This document shows positions 25,249 through 34,600 of a DNA stretch of 51,220 nt, in pieces (positions within the stretch are counted from its first letter, which is position 1; each line of letters begins with the position of its first letter). The notes under the pieces are model-generated. The model saw nothing but the letters and a program-made list of their open reading frames with translations. It did no database searches and was not told the origin of the DNA. Location: positions 1-51,220 of the forward strand of contig JALOLA010000023.1 in the NCBI GenBank assembly GCA_025456205.1. The letters are read 5' to 3'. This stretch comes from Acidobacteriota bacterium (GTDB lineage: Bacteria > Acidobacteriota > Aminicenantia > UBA2199). Made by a program: the position numbers and the translations under genes.

Positions 25249-26481
25249 GTGCGCCATCACCTGTTCGAATGGAAAGAGGGGCTGCTGATCTCCCTGAACG
25301 CCATTCGCGCCAACAAGGCCCGCTCGATCCTGACCATGCTGGGCATCGTCATCGGCATCTGCTCGGTGGCGCTGATGGCCACGGCGATCAACGGCATCGA
25401 CAAGGCCTTCGTGGACGGCATCAGCGCCCTCGGCGCCGACAACCTCTACATCGACAAGTACGCCTGGTTCAGCGACGAGGACTTCTTCCTCATGCGCAAC
25501 CGCAAGAACATCACCATGGAGCAGTTCGAGCGCTTCGAGAAGCTGGCCCAGCTGCCGCTGGCCGTGGCCCCGACCATCCTGACCATGCACAAGGTGCTCC
25601 ATGGCGACAACTATGTCGAGGGCACGCTGATGACCGGGACCACCGACGGCTACGTGCGCACCACCAACTTTAACTTCGCGCGCGGCCGGTTCTTCTCCGG
25701 ACTGGAGAGCAACGGCGCCCGCAACGTGGCCGTGCTGGGCAGCGAGGTCGCCGTTCACCTTTTTGAAAAGCAGGACCCGCTCGCCCAGGAGGTCAAGATC
25801 GACGGCATTCCCTTCCGCGTCGTCGGCGTGCTGGAGAAGCAGGGCAGCAACATGCTGGGCAACTTCAACCCCGACAACCAGGTCTACATCCCCATCGGCA
25901 CGGTGTTCAAGTACTTCCGCCGCGCCCGCGACACCGTGACCGTCGTCGTGCGCGCGCGCAGCACCGAGCTAACCGAGGCCACCAAGGAAGAGGCCATCGG
26001 CATGATGCGCCGCGTGCGCGGCCTGCTGTACGACGAGAAGGACGACTTCTCCGTCAACACCCAGGAGGGGCTGACCACGGAATACGACAAGGTCGTGGGC
26101 GTCATCAAGCTGGTCGGGCTGTTCATCACCGGCCTGTCGCTGCTGGTGGGCGCCATCGGCATCATGAACATCATGTTCGTGTCGGTCAAGGAGCGCACCA
26201 AGGAGATCGGCATCCGCAAGGCCATTGGCGCCAAGAAGCGCACGATCATGGGCCAGTTCCTCACCGAGGCGGCGGTGATCTGCCTGATGGGCGGCCTGGT
26301 CGGCCTGCTGCTGGCCGTCGGCCTGAGCATGGTCATCAACAAGTTCCTGCCCACCAGCGTGCAGGTGAACACCATCGTGCTGGCCATTACCATATCGCTG
26401 CTGACCGGCATCGTCTCCGGCCTGGCCCCGGCCTGGACGGCGGCCAAGATGGACCCGGTCGAAGCCCTGAGGTACGAATAA
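25249..26481 (+). CDS. MacB-type permease 1 (MacB_PCD-FtsX)
   Basis: 410 residues. One N-terminal transmembrane helix (about 22-45; SILTMLGIVIGICSVALMATAIN), a periplasmic MacB_PCD domain (about 55-275), and three C-terminal FtsX helices beginning LVGLFITGLSLLVGAIGIMNIMFVSVKERTKEIGIRKAIGAKK. The sequence ends ALRYE, like its neighbour. The start is GTG at 25249, 2 nt after the ATPase stop; there is no suitable ATG nearby. The TAATG junction couples it to permease 2. It probably forms a heterodimer with the next protein, giving the four-helix by two arrangement of MacB. Confidence 0.93.
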   Translation: MRHHLFEWKEGLLISLNAIRANKARSILTMLGIVIGICSVALMATAINGIDKAFVDGISALGADNLYIDKYAWFSDEDFFLMRNRKNITMEQFERFEKLAQLPLAVAPTILTMHKVLHGDNYVEGTLMTGTTDGYVRTTNFNFARGRFFSGLESNGARNVAVLGSEVAVHLFEKQDPLAQEVKIDGIPFRVVGVLEKQGSNMLGNFNPDNQVYIPIGTVFKYFRRARDTVTVVVRARSTELTEATKEEAIGMMRRVRGLLYDEKDDFSVNTQEGLTTEYDKVVGVIKLVGLFITGLSLLVGAIGIMNIMFVSVKERTKEIGIRKAIGAKKRTIMGQFLTEAAVICLMGGLVGLLLAVGLSMVINKFLPTSVQVNTIVLAITISLLTGIVSGLAPAWTAAKMDPVEALRYE

Positions 26482-27707
26482 TGAAATTCTGGGAAGTCCT
26501 GAAAGTCGCCTTCGCCTCGCTGCGCGGCAACAAGCTGCGCTCGTCGCTGACCGTGCTGGGCATCGTCATCGGCATTTTCTCCATCATCTCCATCAGCACC
26601 GTCATCACCATGCTGCAGAACTCCATCAGCGAGGGGCTGTCCCAGCTGGGCAAGAACACCTTCCAGATCCAGAAATTCCCGGCCATGCAGCAGGGGCGCC
26701 TGAGCGACAAGATCCGCAACCGCAAGAACCTGACCATCGAGGAGTACTACCGGCTGCGCGAGATGCTCGACGAGGCCAAGCTGGTCGGCGCCGAGCAGTG
26801 GCAGTTCGGCAAGCTCTTCAAGTCGCAGTACGACGAGACGAACGCCAACATCCAGCTGGCCGGCGCCACGCCCGAGGCCATGCTGACCAATGACTGGCAG
26901 GTCGCCGACGGCCGCTCCATCAATGCCGACGACATGGACCGCAACCGCCGCGTCTGCGTGCTGGGCGTCGACGTGGCCCGGAAGCTCTTCCCGCGCGTCG
27001 ACCCGCTGGGCCAGGAGGTCAAGGTCGACGGCATGCGCCTGGACGTCATCGGCGTTCTCGTGACCCGGGGCGCGATGTTCGGGCAGTCGCGCGACGGCTT
27101 CGTGGTCACGCCGCTCTCCACCTTCCAGGCCAAGTACGGCAAGACCAGCCGCAGCGTCAACATCACGGTCATGGCCCACAGCCCGGTCACCTACAACCGC
27201 ACCATCGACGCCGCCATCGGCCACATGCGCACCATCCGCAAGGTGGCGCCGGGAGAGGAGAACGACTTCGACATCTTCTCCAACGAGTCGCTGATCTCCC
27301 AGGTCGGCCAGATCACCCAGTACGTGCGCCTGGGCGCCATCGTCATCGCCTTCATCGCCCTGCTGGCCGCCGGCGTCGGCATCATGAACATCATGCTGGT
27401 CTCGGTCACCGAACGCACGCGCGAGATCGGCATCCGCAAGGCCATCGGCGCCAAGAAGCGCAACATCCTCTTCCAGTTCCTCGTCGAGGCCGTCACTCTG
27501 TGCCAGTTCGGCGGCATCATCGGCATCGTGCTCGGGCTCGGCGCCGGCAACCTGGCCGGCAAGGCGCTGAACGCCGCCCCGGCCGTGCCCCTCGACTGGG
27601 TTCTGGCCGGCATCGGCCTCTGTGTGCTGGTCGGCGTCGGCTTCGGCACCTACCCGGCCTGGAAGGCGGCCAACCTCGATCCTATCGAGGCGCTGCGCTA
27701 CGAATAG
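26481..27707 (+). CDS. MacB-type permease 2 (MacB_PCD-FtsX)
   Basis: 408 residues with the same layout as permease 1: an N-terminal helix (LTVLGIVIGIFSIISISTVI), a periplasmic domain and C-terminal helices starting VRLGAIVIAFIALLAAGVGIMNIMLVSVTERTREIGIRKAIGAKKR. The two are clearly paralogous but diverged in the periplasmic domain, which fits a heterodimer. The start shares one base with the preceding stop. It exports a toxin, lipid or peptide in concert with the adaptor; the substrate is unknown. Confidence 0.93.
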   Translation: MKFWEVLKVAFASLRGNKLRSSLTVLGIVIGIFSIISISTVITMLQNSISEGLSQLGKNTFQIQKFPAMQQGRLSDKIRNRKNLTIEEYYRLREMLDEAKLVGAEQWQFGKLFKSQYDETNANIQLAGATPEAMLTNDWQVADGRSINADDMDRNRRVCVLGVDVARKLFPRVDPLGQEVKVDGMRLDVIGVLVTRGAMFGQSRDGFVVTPLSTFQAKYGKTSRSVNITVMAHSPVTYNRTIDAAIGHMRTIRKVAPGEENDFDIFSNESLISQVGQITQYVRLGAIVIAFIALLAAGVGIMNIMLVSVTERTREIGIRKAIGAKKRNILFQFLVEAVTLCQFGGIIGIVLGLGAGNLAGKALNAAPAVPLDWVLAGIGLCVLVGVGFGTYPAWKAANLDPIEALRYE

Positions 27708-27785
27708 CCAGGGGATCGCAGGAAGTCCCCCCGCGAAGCTCGCGCATCAGGCCTTTCGCTGCCTGGACGCGCCTGGACAGTTCGA

Positions 27786-28640
27786 TCACTTTCCTTGATG
27801 AACCACACGCTGCGGGAAAGGGATATCGATGCCCTCGCTGCGGAAGGCGGCGAGGAGGCGCTGGCGCAGCTCGCCGGCCACTTCCCACTGCTTGAGGGGC
27901 ATCGTCTCGCCCAGCACCTTGATGATGACGGCCGACTCTCCCAGGCGCTGCACGCGCAGGAACTGCGGCGGCCGGGTGATCGCCTCGCGCCAGCGCGGGT
28001 CGGCGGCCAGCTCCGCTCCCACGCGGTCCACCACGGCGCGGACGCGCCCGATGTCCGAATCGTAGGCGACGCCGACGTCCAGGTTCACCCGCGAGAAGTT
28101 CTTCGACAGGTTGGACACCCTTTTGATCTCGCCATGCGGCACGTGGTGCACCGTGCCGTCCAGGTCGCGCAGGGTGGTGGTGCGCAGGCCGATCTCCTCC
28201 ACCATGCCATCGACGCCGTCGAAGGCGACCACGTCGCCGATGCGGTACTGGTTCTCCAGGATGATGAAAAACCCGGCGATCAGGTCGCGGATCAGGTACT
28301 GGCCGCCGAAGCCGAAGGCCAGCCCGATGATGCCGGCGCCGGCCAGGATGGGGCCGATCATCAGGCCCAGTTCCTGCAGGACCATCAGCCCGGCCAGGAT
28401 CAGGAGGGTGATGCGGGCCACGGCGTTGAAGATGTGGATCAGCGTGTCCTCGCGTTTTTTCTCCGCTTCCGCGGACGAGACCCCGTCCGCAACGACGGCC
28501 AGGCGCACCGCCTTCTCGATGAACTTGCGCACGGCCTTGTTCAGCACAAACGCCAGGATGAGGATGACGGCGATGCGCGTGCCGTGGACGTAGAGCCAGG
28601 GCAGGATGCCCTTGCCCCAGGCGGTGATCAATTCTTTCAT
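27786..28640 (-). CDS. Small-conductance mechanosensitive channel (MscS family)
   Basis: 284 residues. Hydrophobic segments (about 15-35, 70-95, 100-120) are followed by the pore helix and cage: IIGLAFGFGGQYLIRDLIAGFFIILENQYRIGDVVAFDGVDGMVEEIGLRTTTLRDLDGTVHHVPHG. This is the MscS signature, including the G-rich TM3 and the beta-domain start. It opens on membrane tension to release solutes during osmotic downshift. ATG at 28640 with GGAG about 10 nt upstream. It faces the exporter operon, with about 78 nt between the convergent stops. Confidence 0.95.
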   Translation of the reverse strand: MKELITAWGKGILPWLYVHGTRIAVILILAFVLNKAVRKFIEKAVRLAVVADGVSSAEAEKKREDTLIHIFNAVARITLLILAGLMVLQELGLMIGPILAGAGIIGLAFGFGGQYLIRDLIAGFFIILENQYRIGDVVAFDGVDGMVEEIGLRTTTLRDLDGTVHHVPHGEIKRVSNLSKNFSRVNLDVGVAYDSDIGRVRAVVDRVGAELAADPRWREAITRPPQFLRVQRLGESAVIIKVLGETMPLKQWEVAGELRQRLLAAFRSEGIDIPFPQRVVHQGK

Positions 28641-28671
28641 GTGCTTCAGCTCCTGCCCCGATGATAATGCA

Positions 28672-28697
28672 AGAGCGCCGGGGATGCAAGGCGCTCT
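28672..28697. other. Hairpin between the MscS and dehydrogenase genes
   Basis: AGAGCGCC and GGCGCTCT pair perfectly over 8 bp with a 10-nt loop. No U-tract follows on either strand. It lies downstream of the dehydrogenase stop on the minus strand, so it may help to end or protect that transcript. Confidence 0.45.
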
Positions 28698-28765
28698 GAC
28701 ACCGGGGCGAGGCATAAGGCCGATCGCGGCGCCGGCACGGGGCGCGCGGCGGACGCCGCCGTCAC

Positions 28766-30916
28766 CTACTGGCAGCCGGCCAGGTTCTGCAGCCAGGTCT
28801 CAAGCAGCAGGATGCCAGCGGCATCCGCAAGGTTGTTCCCGATCGGCGGCATGCGGAAGACGTCCTGCCGCTTCAGGCGTTGCAGGATGATCGAGCGTTC
28901 GGGCGCGCCGGGGGCGGCGAGGCGGGCGCCGGCGATGCCCAGGTCGCCGAGCAGCGGCGCCGCGTCGCAGATGTTCATGGCCGGCAGCGCCGTGTCGAAG
29001 CGCAGGTCCATCTCGCCGCGGCCCGTGCCGCCGGGGCGATGGCAATAGGAGCAATTCACGTGCAGGTAGGACTTGGCCCTGGCGTTCAGGCCGGAGTTGC
29101 CGTCGGCTGACCGCGGCAGCGCCGGCAGCAGCTCGGGCGGGGCCGGCAGCGGGGCTGCAAGAAGCCCGATGTGCTCGTAGGTCAGCAGCTGGTTGGCGCT
29201 GCGGCCGCTGGCGGCATAGGCGAAGGAGCGGTTCAGCTGCACGATCTCAGTTCCCAGGGCGCGCCCGGCGGCGGCGGTATGGCATTGCAGGCATTGGGCG
29301 CGGCTGGGATAGGTCCAGTCCCGGCCCTGGACCCTGCGGACCTTGCCCGAGGCCAGCAGCGCGGCGTCGCTCTCCGCTTCATTCCATTCATAGGAATACC
29401 CCGCCCACTCGCCGTCGTCATGGCGGATCAGCAGCCGGGTTTCGATCCACCTGCCGTCGAGCAGGAAGTTCTTGACCAGCACGCTGCCGACGGGGAAATC
29501 AAGATGGCCCTGGCCGTCGATCGTGATCCGCGCCGGGCCCGGAAGATAGAAAAAACGCTCCTTGGCCGCGCCGTCCGACCAGAACGGCTCCACGACGTCG
29601 TAGGGGATAAGGCAGGCCGACGGCCGCTTGGGAGCGCCGGGGTCGACAAAGCCGGTCTGGCTCAACAGGGGCGGGAAGGCCGCGGGACTGCCGCCGGCCG
29701 GTGCCAGCCTGGAGATCACGCCGTTATAGGCCAGGACATAAACCTCGCCCGCTCGGTCCTGGGCGAACGCCGAGATATTGCGGCCGCTGGCGGCCAGCAG
29801 CCGGCGCAGCGGGTGGCCGTCGGCATCGTGAAAGATCCCCCAGATATTGCCGCTGCAGTAGTCGCCGAAGATGAACACGCCGCGCAGGGCGGGGATGGCG
29901 GCGCCATGATAGACAAAGCCGGCGGTGACGGAGCACCCCTCCTGGTGTGGATACTCGACCACGGGGTCGACCAGGCCGCGGGGATCGCAATCGCTGGGCC
30001 GGAAGCAATGGGCCCCTTCGCGGATGCGCCAGCCGTAGTTGCCGCCGGGGAGCACGCGGTCGATCTCCTCCCAGCGGTTCTGGCCCACGTCGCCGACCCA
30101 AAGGTCGCCGCTGGCGCGGTCGAAGCTCCAGCGCCAGGGATTGCGGAACCCCCAGGCGAAGATCTCCGGGCGGCCGCCGCCCGCGGCGAAGGGGTTGCCG
30201 GCGGGGATGGCATAGGGATCGCCGCGGTCGACGTCGATGCGCAGCATCTTTCCCAGCAGGACGTTGCGGTTCTGGCCGTTATCATGAGGGTCCCCGGCCG
30301 AGCCGCCGTCGCCCAGGCCGATGTACAGGAAGCCGTCGGGACCGAATGCGATGCCGCCGCCGTTATGGTTATTGAAAGGCTGGGCGACCTCCAGCAGGAC
30401 CTTTTCGGAGGCGAGATCGATCTGCGCCGGAACTCCGGTCATGCGGAAGCGCGACACGAATGAGGCCAGCCGGCGCGCCGCGTTCAAGCCGGTATAGGAG
30501 AGGAACACCAGGCGGTTGTTCAGCCAGTCGGGATGAAAGGCCATGCCCAGCAGGCCGGCCTCGCCCCTGAATACGACCTTCCGGCGCAGGTCCGCGACCG
30601 TGCGCGGGAAGAGGCCGTCGGCATTGAAGGCGCGGATCTGTCCCGGCTGCTCCACCAGGTACCAGTCGCCGCTTTCTCCCGGCTCCTGGACCATTGCCAC
30701 CGGGTACGCGAAAGCGGTATCCGCGAAAACCCTTTCCAGGGTGACACCGGCCGCATCCAGCGGCCGCGCCGGGGCCGGGCATTGGCTTGCCGGCCTGGAA
30801 TCCAGCCCATACGGCGGAATCTTTTCTTCCCTGGCGCAGGCCAGGAAACCGGCGAGGAGCAGCAGCGCGGCCACGGCGCCGCCGCCGAGAACCGTTCTTG
30901 CAACGCGGCGTTTCAT
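28766..30916 (-). CDS. PQQ-type sugar dehydrogenase-like protein fused to a diheme cytochrome c region
   Basis: 716 residues. N-terminal lipoprotein-like signal (LLLLAGFLAC). Residues about 50-425 are a six-bladed propeller of the glucose/sorbosone dehydrogenase family (PF07995): FNNHNGGGIAFGPDGFLYIGLGDGGSAGDP, LLGKMLRIDVD, EIFAWGFRNPWRWSFD, VGDVGQNRWEEID, GGNYGWRIREG. From about 440 to the end it matches the HNE_0200/SO2930 group (TIGR03806-like) with two heme-binding motifs, CLQCH (C542-H546) and CSYCH (C622-H626). The propeller would oxidise a sugar or alcohol with PQQ, and the hemes carry electrons to the respiratory chain. Both parts are periplasmic. AGGAGG precedes the ATG at 30916. Confidence 0.9.
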   Translation of the reverse strand: MKRRVARTVLGGGAVAALLLLAGFLACAREEKIPPYGLDSRPASQCPAPARPLDAAGVTLERVFADTAFAYPVAMVQEPGESGDWYLVEQPGQIRAFNADGLFPRTVADLRRKVVFRGEAGLLGMAFHPDWLNNRLVFLSYTGLNAARRLASFVSRFRMTGVPAQIDLASEKVLLEVAQPFNNHNGGGIAFGPDGFLYIGLGDGGSAGDPHDNGQNRNVLLGKMLRIDVDRGDPYAIPAGNPFAAGGGRPEIFAWGFRNPWRWSFDRASGDLWVGDVGQNRWEEIDRVLPGGNYGWRIREGAHCFRPSDCDPRGLVDPVVEYPHQEGCSVTAGFVYHGAAIPALRGVFIFGDYCSGNIWGIFHDADGHPLRRLLAASGRNISAFAQDRAGEVYVLAYNGVISRLAPAGGSPAAFPPLLSQTGFVDPGAPKRPSACLIPYDVVEPFWSDGAAKERFFYLPGPARITIDGQGHLDFPVGSVLVKNFLLDGRWIETRLLIRHDDGEWAGYSYEWNEAESDAALLASGKVRRVQGRDWTYPSRAQCLQCHTAAAGRALGTEIVQLNRSFAYAASGRSANQLLTYEHIGLLAAPLPAPPELLPALPRSADGNSGLNARAKSYLHVNCSYCHRPGGTGRGEMDLRFDTALPAMNICDAAPLLGDLGIAGARLAAPGAPERSIILQRLKRQDVFRMPPIGNNLADAAGILLLETWLQNLAGCQ

Positions 30917-31188
30917 GCAGACCTCCTCTGGCCCCACCGGCGCTGCCGGCAAGGTCGATCCGCGCCCGGCGTTATTCCCCGGGCTTGTTCGTGCGGGGAA
31001 GAAGGCAGGAGGGGAGCAGCGCAGTTCCTGGAGCGGGCGGCGATCCCGCCTGGGCACAAGGCGATTCTAGGGTCGCAGCCAAGAAAAGTCAAGCGCCGCG
31101 ATCCTTCATCTAGCGGTCCAGGCCGCCAGATCCATCGTCAACGACGGTCCCCTTTTACTTTTATCCCCCTTTTTGCCAGAATAGACGG

Positions 31189-31821
31189 ATGAAGGATGAC
31201 CGCCCTGAACGAACCCGAAGTGAACGCTTCCTGAAGGAGAGGAAAAGAACCCGGCATTTCTTCAACCTGACCGCGGTCATCTATCCCCTGATCGAGCGGC
31301 ACCTGGTCCCGCGCTATGAAGACGCGCTGGCCAGGCTGGACCTGCCGCCGGCCCTGACGGTCCTGGACGTGGCCACGGGCAGCGGCATCCTGGCGGCCGC
31401 CTTCGCCCGCCGCGGCCACCCGGTGACCGGGCTGGATTTTTCCCGCCGGCTGTTGAAACGGGCGAGAAAAAAGTTTCCCGCCATCGATTTCGGGGCTTTC
31501 GACCTGGTGGAACTGGCGAAAATGCCCGCCAAGAGCTACGGGATCGTTTCCTGCGGCTATCTCCTGCACGGGCTCTCGCCGGAATTCAGGGCGACCATCC
31601 TGAAGAACATCGCCCGCATCGCCCGCCACTACGTGGTGGTGTTCGACTACTGCTGCGACGGCGGCTGGTTCGTGCGCCTGATCGAACGGATGGAAGGGCC
31701 GCATTACCCGCGGTTCATCGCCACTGGCCGCGAGGCAGAGTTCGCCGGCGCCGGGCTCAGGATCGAGAGATCTTTTCGCACCTCGCCTTTCGGCGACGCC
31801 TGGCTCTGCCGGCCGGAGTGA
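31189..31821 (+). CDS. Class I SAM-dependent methyltransferase
   Basis: 210 residues. Motif I is VLDVATGSG (58-66), and the acidic residue at the end of strand 2 is in VTGLDFSRRLLKRARKKFP. The rest is a normal Rossmann methyltransferase, with IVSCGYLLHGLSPEFRATILKNIARIARHYVVVFDY after it. UbiE-like in layout, but the motifs do not identify the substrate. No signal peptide. It stands alone, divergent from the dehydrogenase gene. No clear Shine-Dalgarno: the DNA before the ATG at 31189 is AT-rich repeat-like sequence. Confidence 0.88.
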   Translation: MKDDRPERTRSERFLKERKRTRHFFNLTAVIYPLIERHLVPRYEDALARLDLPPALTVLDVATGSGILAAAFARRGHPVTGLDFSRRLLKRARKKFPAIDFGAFDLVELAKMPAKSYGIVSCGYLLHGLSPEFRATILKNIARIARHYVVVFDYCCDGGWFVRLIERMEGPHYPRFIATGREAEFAGAGLRIERSFRTSPFGDAWLCRPE

Positions 31822-31843
31822 TCCGCAGGATTCCCGGGAGGCC

Positions 31844-32632
31844 CTACCTCTTGGCCTGGGGTTTCCAGGTCTGTCCCCAAGGGAATGTTGCCCAGAGCAG
31901 GTTCTGCCTGGGATTGTAGATCACGACATCCAGGCTTGAAGACTTGTAAGGGACAACGCCCTTGTAGAGCAGTTCGAACGAGATATTGTCAGCGAAGTTC
32001 TTCTTTCCCTTGGGGAGGCCATCCGGGTTGAAGCCGGCCGGAATGTTTTTGAAATCATTGTTGCCGTTGTTGTTCAAATCGCGAGTAAAACCGCTGATAT
32101 AGCAGGCATGGGGATAGGCGGGATCAATGAAATAGCGAACCAGGATTTTAGCGTAATCGGCGGCGACCTTGACGGGATTGATGCCCTGGATAGCGAAGCG
32201 CGTCCACTCGCGTCCCCAGGCGAAGGTCCTGGAGCACAGGGGCCCGGAGGCGTCGAAGATCACCACTTCGATGCTGGAGGAAGCGAAGGGCTTGAGTCCG
32301 AGATAGTGCAGGTCGATGATGACATCCTCACTGTAGGACTGCTCGCCCTTGGGCACGCCTCTCCTCTTGCCAGCCGGCGTGAGCTCGAAGTCGGCCATGG
32401 CGGCCCGGCTCGGCACGTAGGCGCCGATCTGGCAGGATTGAGTCGTCGCGGGGTCAATGAAGTATTTCACCTGCAGGCGCACCCGGCACGGGTCGCTTTT
32501 CCACGCCTGGATGGCGTCAATGCGGAAAGCGTGCCCCGTGGGCTCGGTTTTTTCCCGGCGCTGGGGCGAGCCGGCCCGGGCCAGGCTGGCGCAGACGGCG
32601 GCAAGCAGAATAAGCATAAGCATCTTTCGCAT
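31844..32632 (-). CDS. Secreted protein with an internal duplication
   Basis: 262 residues. Signal peptide (MRKMLMLILLAAVCASLARA). Two tandem domains of about 105 residues align along their length: FRIDAIQAWK..VRLQVKYFIDPATTQSCQIGAY..GVPKGEQSYSEDVIIDLHYLGLKPFASSSIEVVIFD..TFAWGREW and FAIQGINPVK..AKILVRYFIDPAYPHACYISGF..GLPKGKKNFADNISFELLYKGVVPYKSSSLDVVIYN..TFPWGQTW. The pattern suggests a beta-sandwich. I recognise no named family. It is divergent from the second Kre9-like gene, with which it shares a 150-nt upstream region, and both are secreted. CAGGAGG precedes the ATG. Confidence 0.75.
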   Translation of the reverse strand: MRKMLMLILLAAVCASLARAGSPQRREKTEPTGHAFRIDAIQAWKSDPCRVRLQVKYFIDPATTQSCQIGAYVPSRAAMADFELTPAGKRRGVPKGEQSYSEDVIIDLHYLGLKPFASSSIEVVIFDASGPLCSRTFAWGREWTRFAIQGINPVKVAADYAKILVRYFIDPAYPHACYISGFTRDLNNNGNNDFKNIPAGFNPDGLPKGKKNFADNISFELLYKGVVPYKSSSLDVVIYNPRQNLLWATFPWGQTWKPQAKR

Positions 32633-32676
32633 CTTTTCCTCCTGAAATATCGCCTATAGGATAAGTGATCGGGGGG

Positions 32677-32742
32677 GAATATCTCACTTGCCCCGGATCG
32701 GGCACTGGCGGCGAGCCCGGGCGCGACCCACATGAGATATTC
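32677..32742. promoter_or_regulatory. Inverted repeat between divergent secreted-protein genes
   Basis: GAATATCTCA (32677-32686) and TGAGATATTC (32733-32742) are perfect 10-nt inverted arms 46 nt apart, centred between the two divergent starts (32632 and 32786). This may be two operator half-sites for a regulator that acts on both genes, for example by looping. I see no convincing promoter boxes beside them. Confidence 0.45.
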
Positions 32743-32785
32743 GCTCCCTTTCTTATATTCATGCTTGAAGACAAGGGAGGGACCC

Positions 32786-34474
32786 ATGAAAAAGCAAGTC
32801 ATCATCGCCGTGATCCTGGGGCTCGCCGCAGCGGCCGCCTGCGCGCAGAGCGCCAAGCTGACCGCGCCGAAAGCGGGCGAAGCCTGGGCGCAGGACGCCC
32901 CACAGGCGATCACCTGGACCTGGAACGGCGCCGCCAGCATCAAGCTGATGCTCTTCAGCCAGAGCGGCGGCAGCATCGGGGCCATCACATCGGGGCTGGC
33001 CCTCAACGCCGGTTCCTTCACCTGGACGGTCGGCACCCTGGAAAACGGGAAAAAAGTCCCGGCGGGAAGCGACTACAAGGTCCGCATCCTGACCGTTCCC
33101 GACAATACGCTTCTCGCCATCGGCCCGGCTTTTTCCATCATCGCGGCGGCGCAGCCCGGGCAGCCGACGCCGCCGGCCGTCAATATGGTTTACATGCCAA
33201 TCACCCATATCGCCGTCATCCCCCCCCAGGCGCCGGCCGCGCCCACCCCGATCGTCTTCAGCCTGCCAGGCAATAACGATGTCTGGATTCCCCTGAAACC
33301 CTATACGATGAAATGGTCCTGGACCTATCCCTTTGTGTCCCAGAATGAGTCAAACTCCTGGATCAAAAATTGTCCGGGCTTCCCGATGGACGCCTGGATC
33401 ATCCCGACAGCCTCCCCCGCGCAGAAGATCCCGCTCTTCAAGGAATTCTGCTGCAAAAAAAGCGGGCTCAATTGGGTAGTGACGGTCTCGGGCACCTACG
33501 AGGGGATCGTTCCCAATCTGGCAGCGGGAAGCTATTTCGTCAGGGTGGCCCGTTCGGACCAGCCTGGATTCTACGGCGACAGCCCGGCATTCTCCGTCAA
33601 GTCCACCCTGGCCGCGGATACGGCCTTCCTCGGGCCCGACGCGGGACAGGGGCAAGTGGATATCGGCCTCACCGATATCTTTTTTGACGCGCAGGGAAAC
33701 CTATTGCTGAAGATAAAGAACCTGGGCGACGCCTTTCTCGATCAATACAATAATGTTTGCCAGGTCAGTTACCAGATCACCCCGAGCGGAAACTACACCA
33801 TTCCCGGCATCCAGTTAAAAGGCGACAGTATGTTTCGTCTCATCGCCAAGGCCAATGGGGAACAGAGCGAGGTTTTTCTGAAGTGGGGAGGGTATGCATT
33901 CAGCGATGAACTGCTGGACGATGCCAAGTTCATTCCCGCCAAGACACGGCCGTTCACCGTGTTCGTGAAGGTAACGTTTCCGAATGACAGCAACCCTGGC
34001 AACAACTGGCTGACCAAGAAACTGTGCATGATACAGGCCGCGGACATCGGGACCAGAGGCGAGATCCAATTCAGTTTCAGCCCCAAAGACAAGCTGTACA
34101 TCGCCCGAGGCACCAGCAATCAAATCCATCAGGGGAAATTGAAGTGGCTCCCAGGGGATACGTGCGAGGCGGAGCTGGAAGTCGACATCTGGAATTACGG
34201 CAGCGTCGCCCGAACCTTTGACTGCTGGCTCTATGTGGACAACTTGCCCGGTCAATTCCTTTCCAAGCTGAGCCTGCTGCCGGGCGAAAAAACAACCTGG
34301 AAGCAGATGGTGAAGATCAAGCTCCAGCCGCGCTGCGGAGCTCACCGCATCGTTTTCATCGCCGATCCGGCCGAAGCCAACAATCCGCCCTATCCTGATT
34401 CCCACCTGAACAACAACATTCCCGTCACCTTGAAGATCATTTGCGGCGGCACGGTCACGGGATCGGGATCATAA
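32786..34474 (+). CDS. Secreted Kre9/Knh1-like protein with CARDB-like C-terminus
   Basis: 562 residues. Signal peptide (MKKQVIIAVILGLAAAAACAQ). The first domain (KLTAPKAGEAWAQDAPQAITWTWNGAASIKLMLFSQSGGSIGAITSGLALNAGSFTWTVGTL) matches domain 1 of the protein at 2132-3847, so the two are paralogues. A proline-rich linker (near residue 130-145), a second Kre9-like domain (about 150-270) and C-terminal strands of CARDB type (IGLTDIFFDAQGNLLLKIKNLGDA, and a later one from VDIWNYGSVARTFDCWLYVDNL) follow. Likely a surface or extracellular adhesive protein. The longer frame from 32732 is unlikely, because AAGGGAGG precedes the ATG at 32786. Confidence 0.8.
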   Translation: MKKQVIIAVILGLAAAAACAQSAKLTAPKAGEAWAQDAPQAITWTWNGAASIKLMLFSQSGGSIGAITSGLALNAGSFTWTVGTLENGKKVPAGSDYKVRILTVPDNTLLAIGPAFSIIAAAQPGQPTPPAVNMVYMPITHIAVIPPQAPAAPTPIVFSLPGNNDVWIPLKPYTMKWSWTYPFVSQNESNSWIKNCPGFPMDAWIIPTASPAQKIPLFKEFCCKKSGLNWVVTVSGTYEGIVPNLAAGSYFVRVARSDQPGFYGDSPAFSVKSTLAADTAFLGPDAGQGQVDIGLTDIFFDAQGNLLLKIKNLGDAFLDQYNNVCQVSYQITPSGNYTIPGIQLKGDSMFRLIAKANGEQSEVFLKWGGYAFSDELLDDAKFIPAKTRPFTVFVKVTFPNDSNPGNNWLTKKLCMIQAADIGTRGEIQFSFSPKDKLYIARGTSNQIHQGKLKWLPGDTCEAELEVDIWNYGSVARTFDCWLYVDNLPGQFLSKLSLLPGEKTTWKQMVKIKLQPRCGAHRIVFIADPAEANNPPYPDSHLNNNIPVTLKIICGGTVTGSGS

Positions 34475-34600
34475 AAAGGCCTGGACGGCTGAACGCTGCG
34501 CCTGCCCCGCTCTTGTCCCCCGCAGCGGAGAGCTGCCCATTGTTTGACTTCTCATGGCGATCTCTTCTATGATGGCAAGCATCACTCCAAGGAAAAGTCA

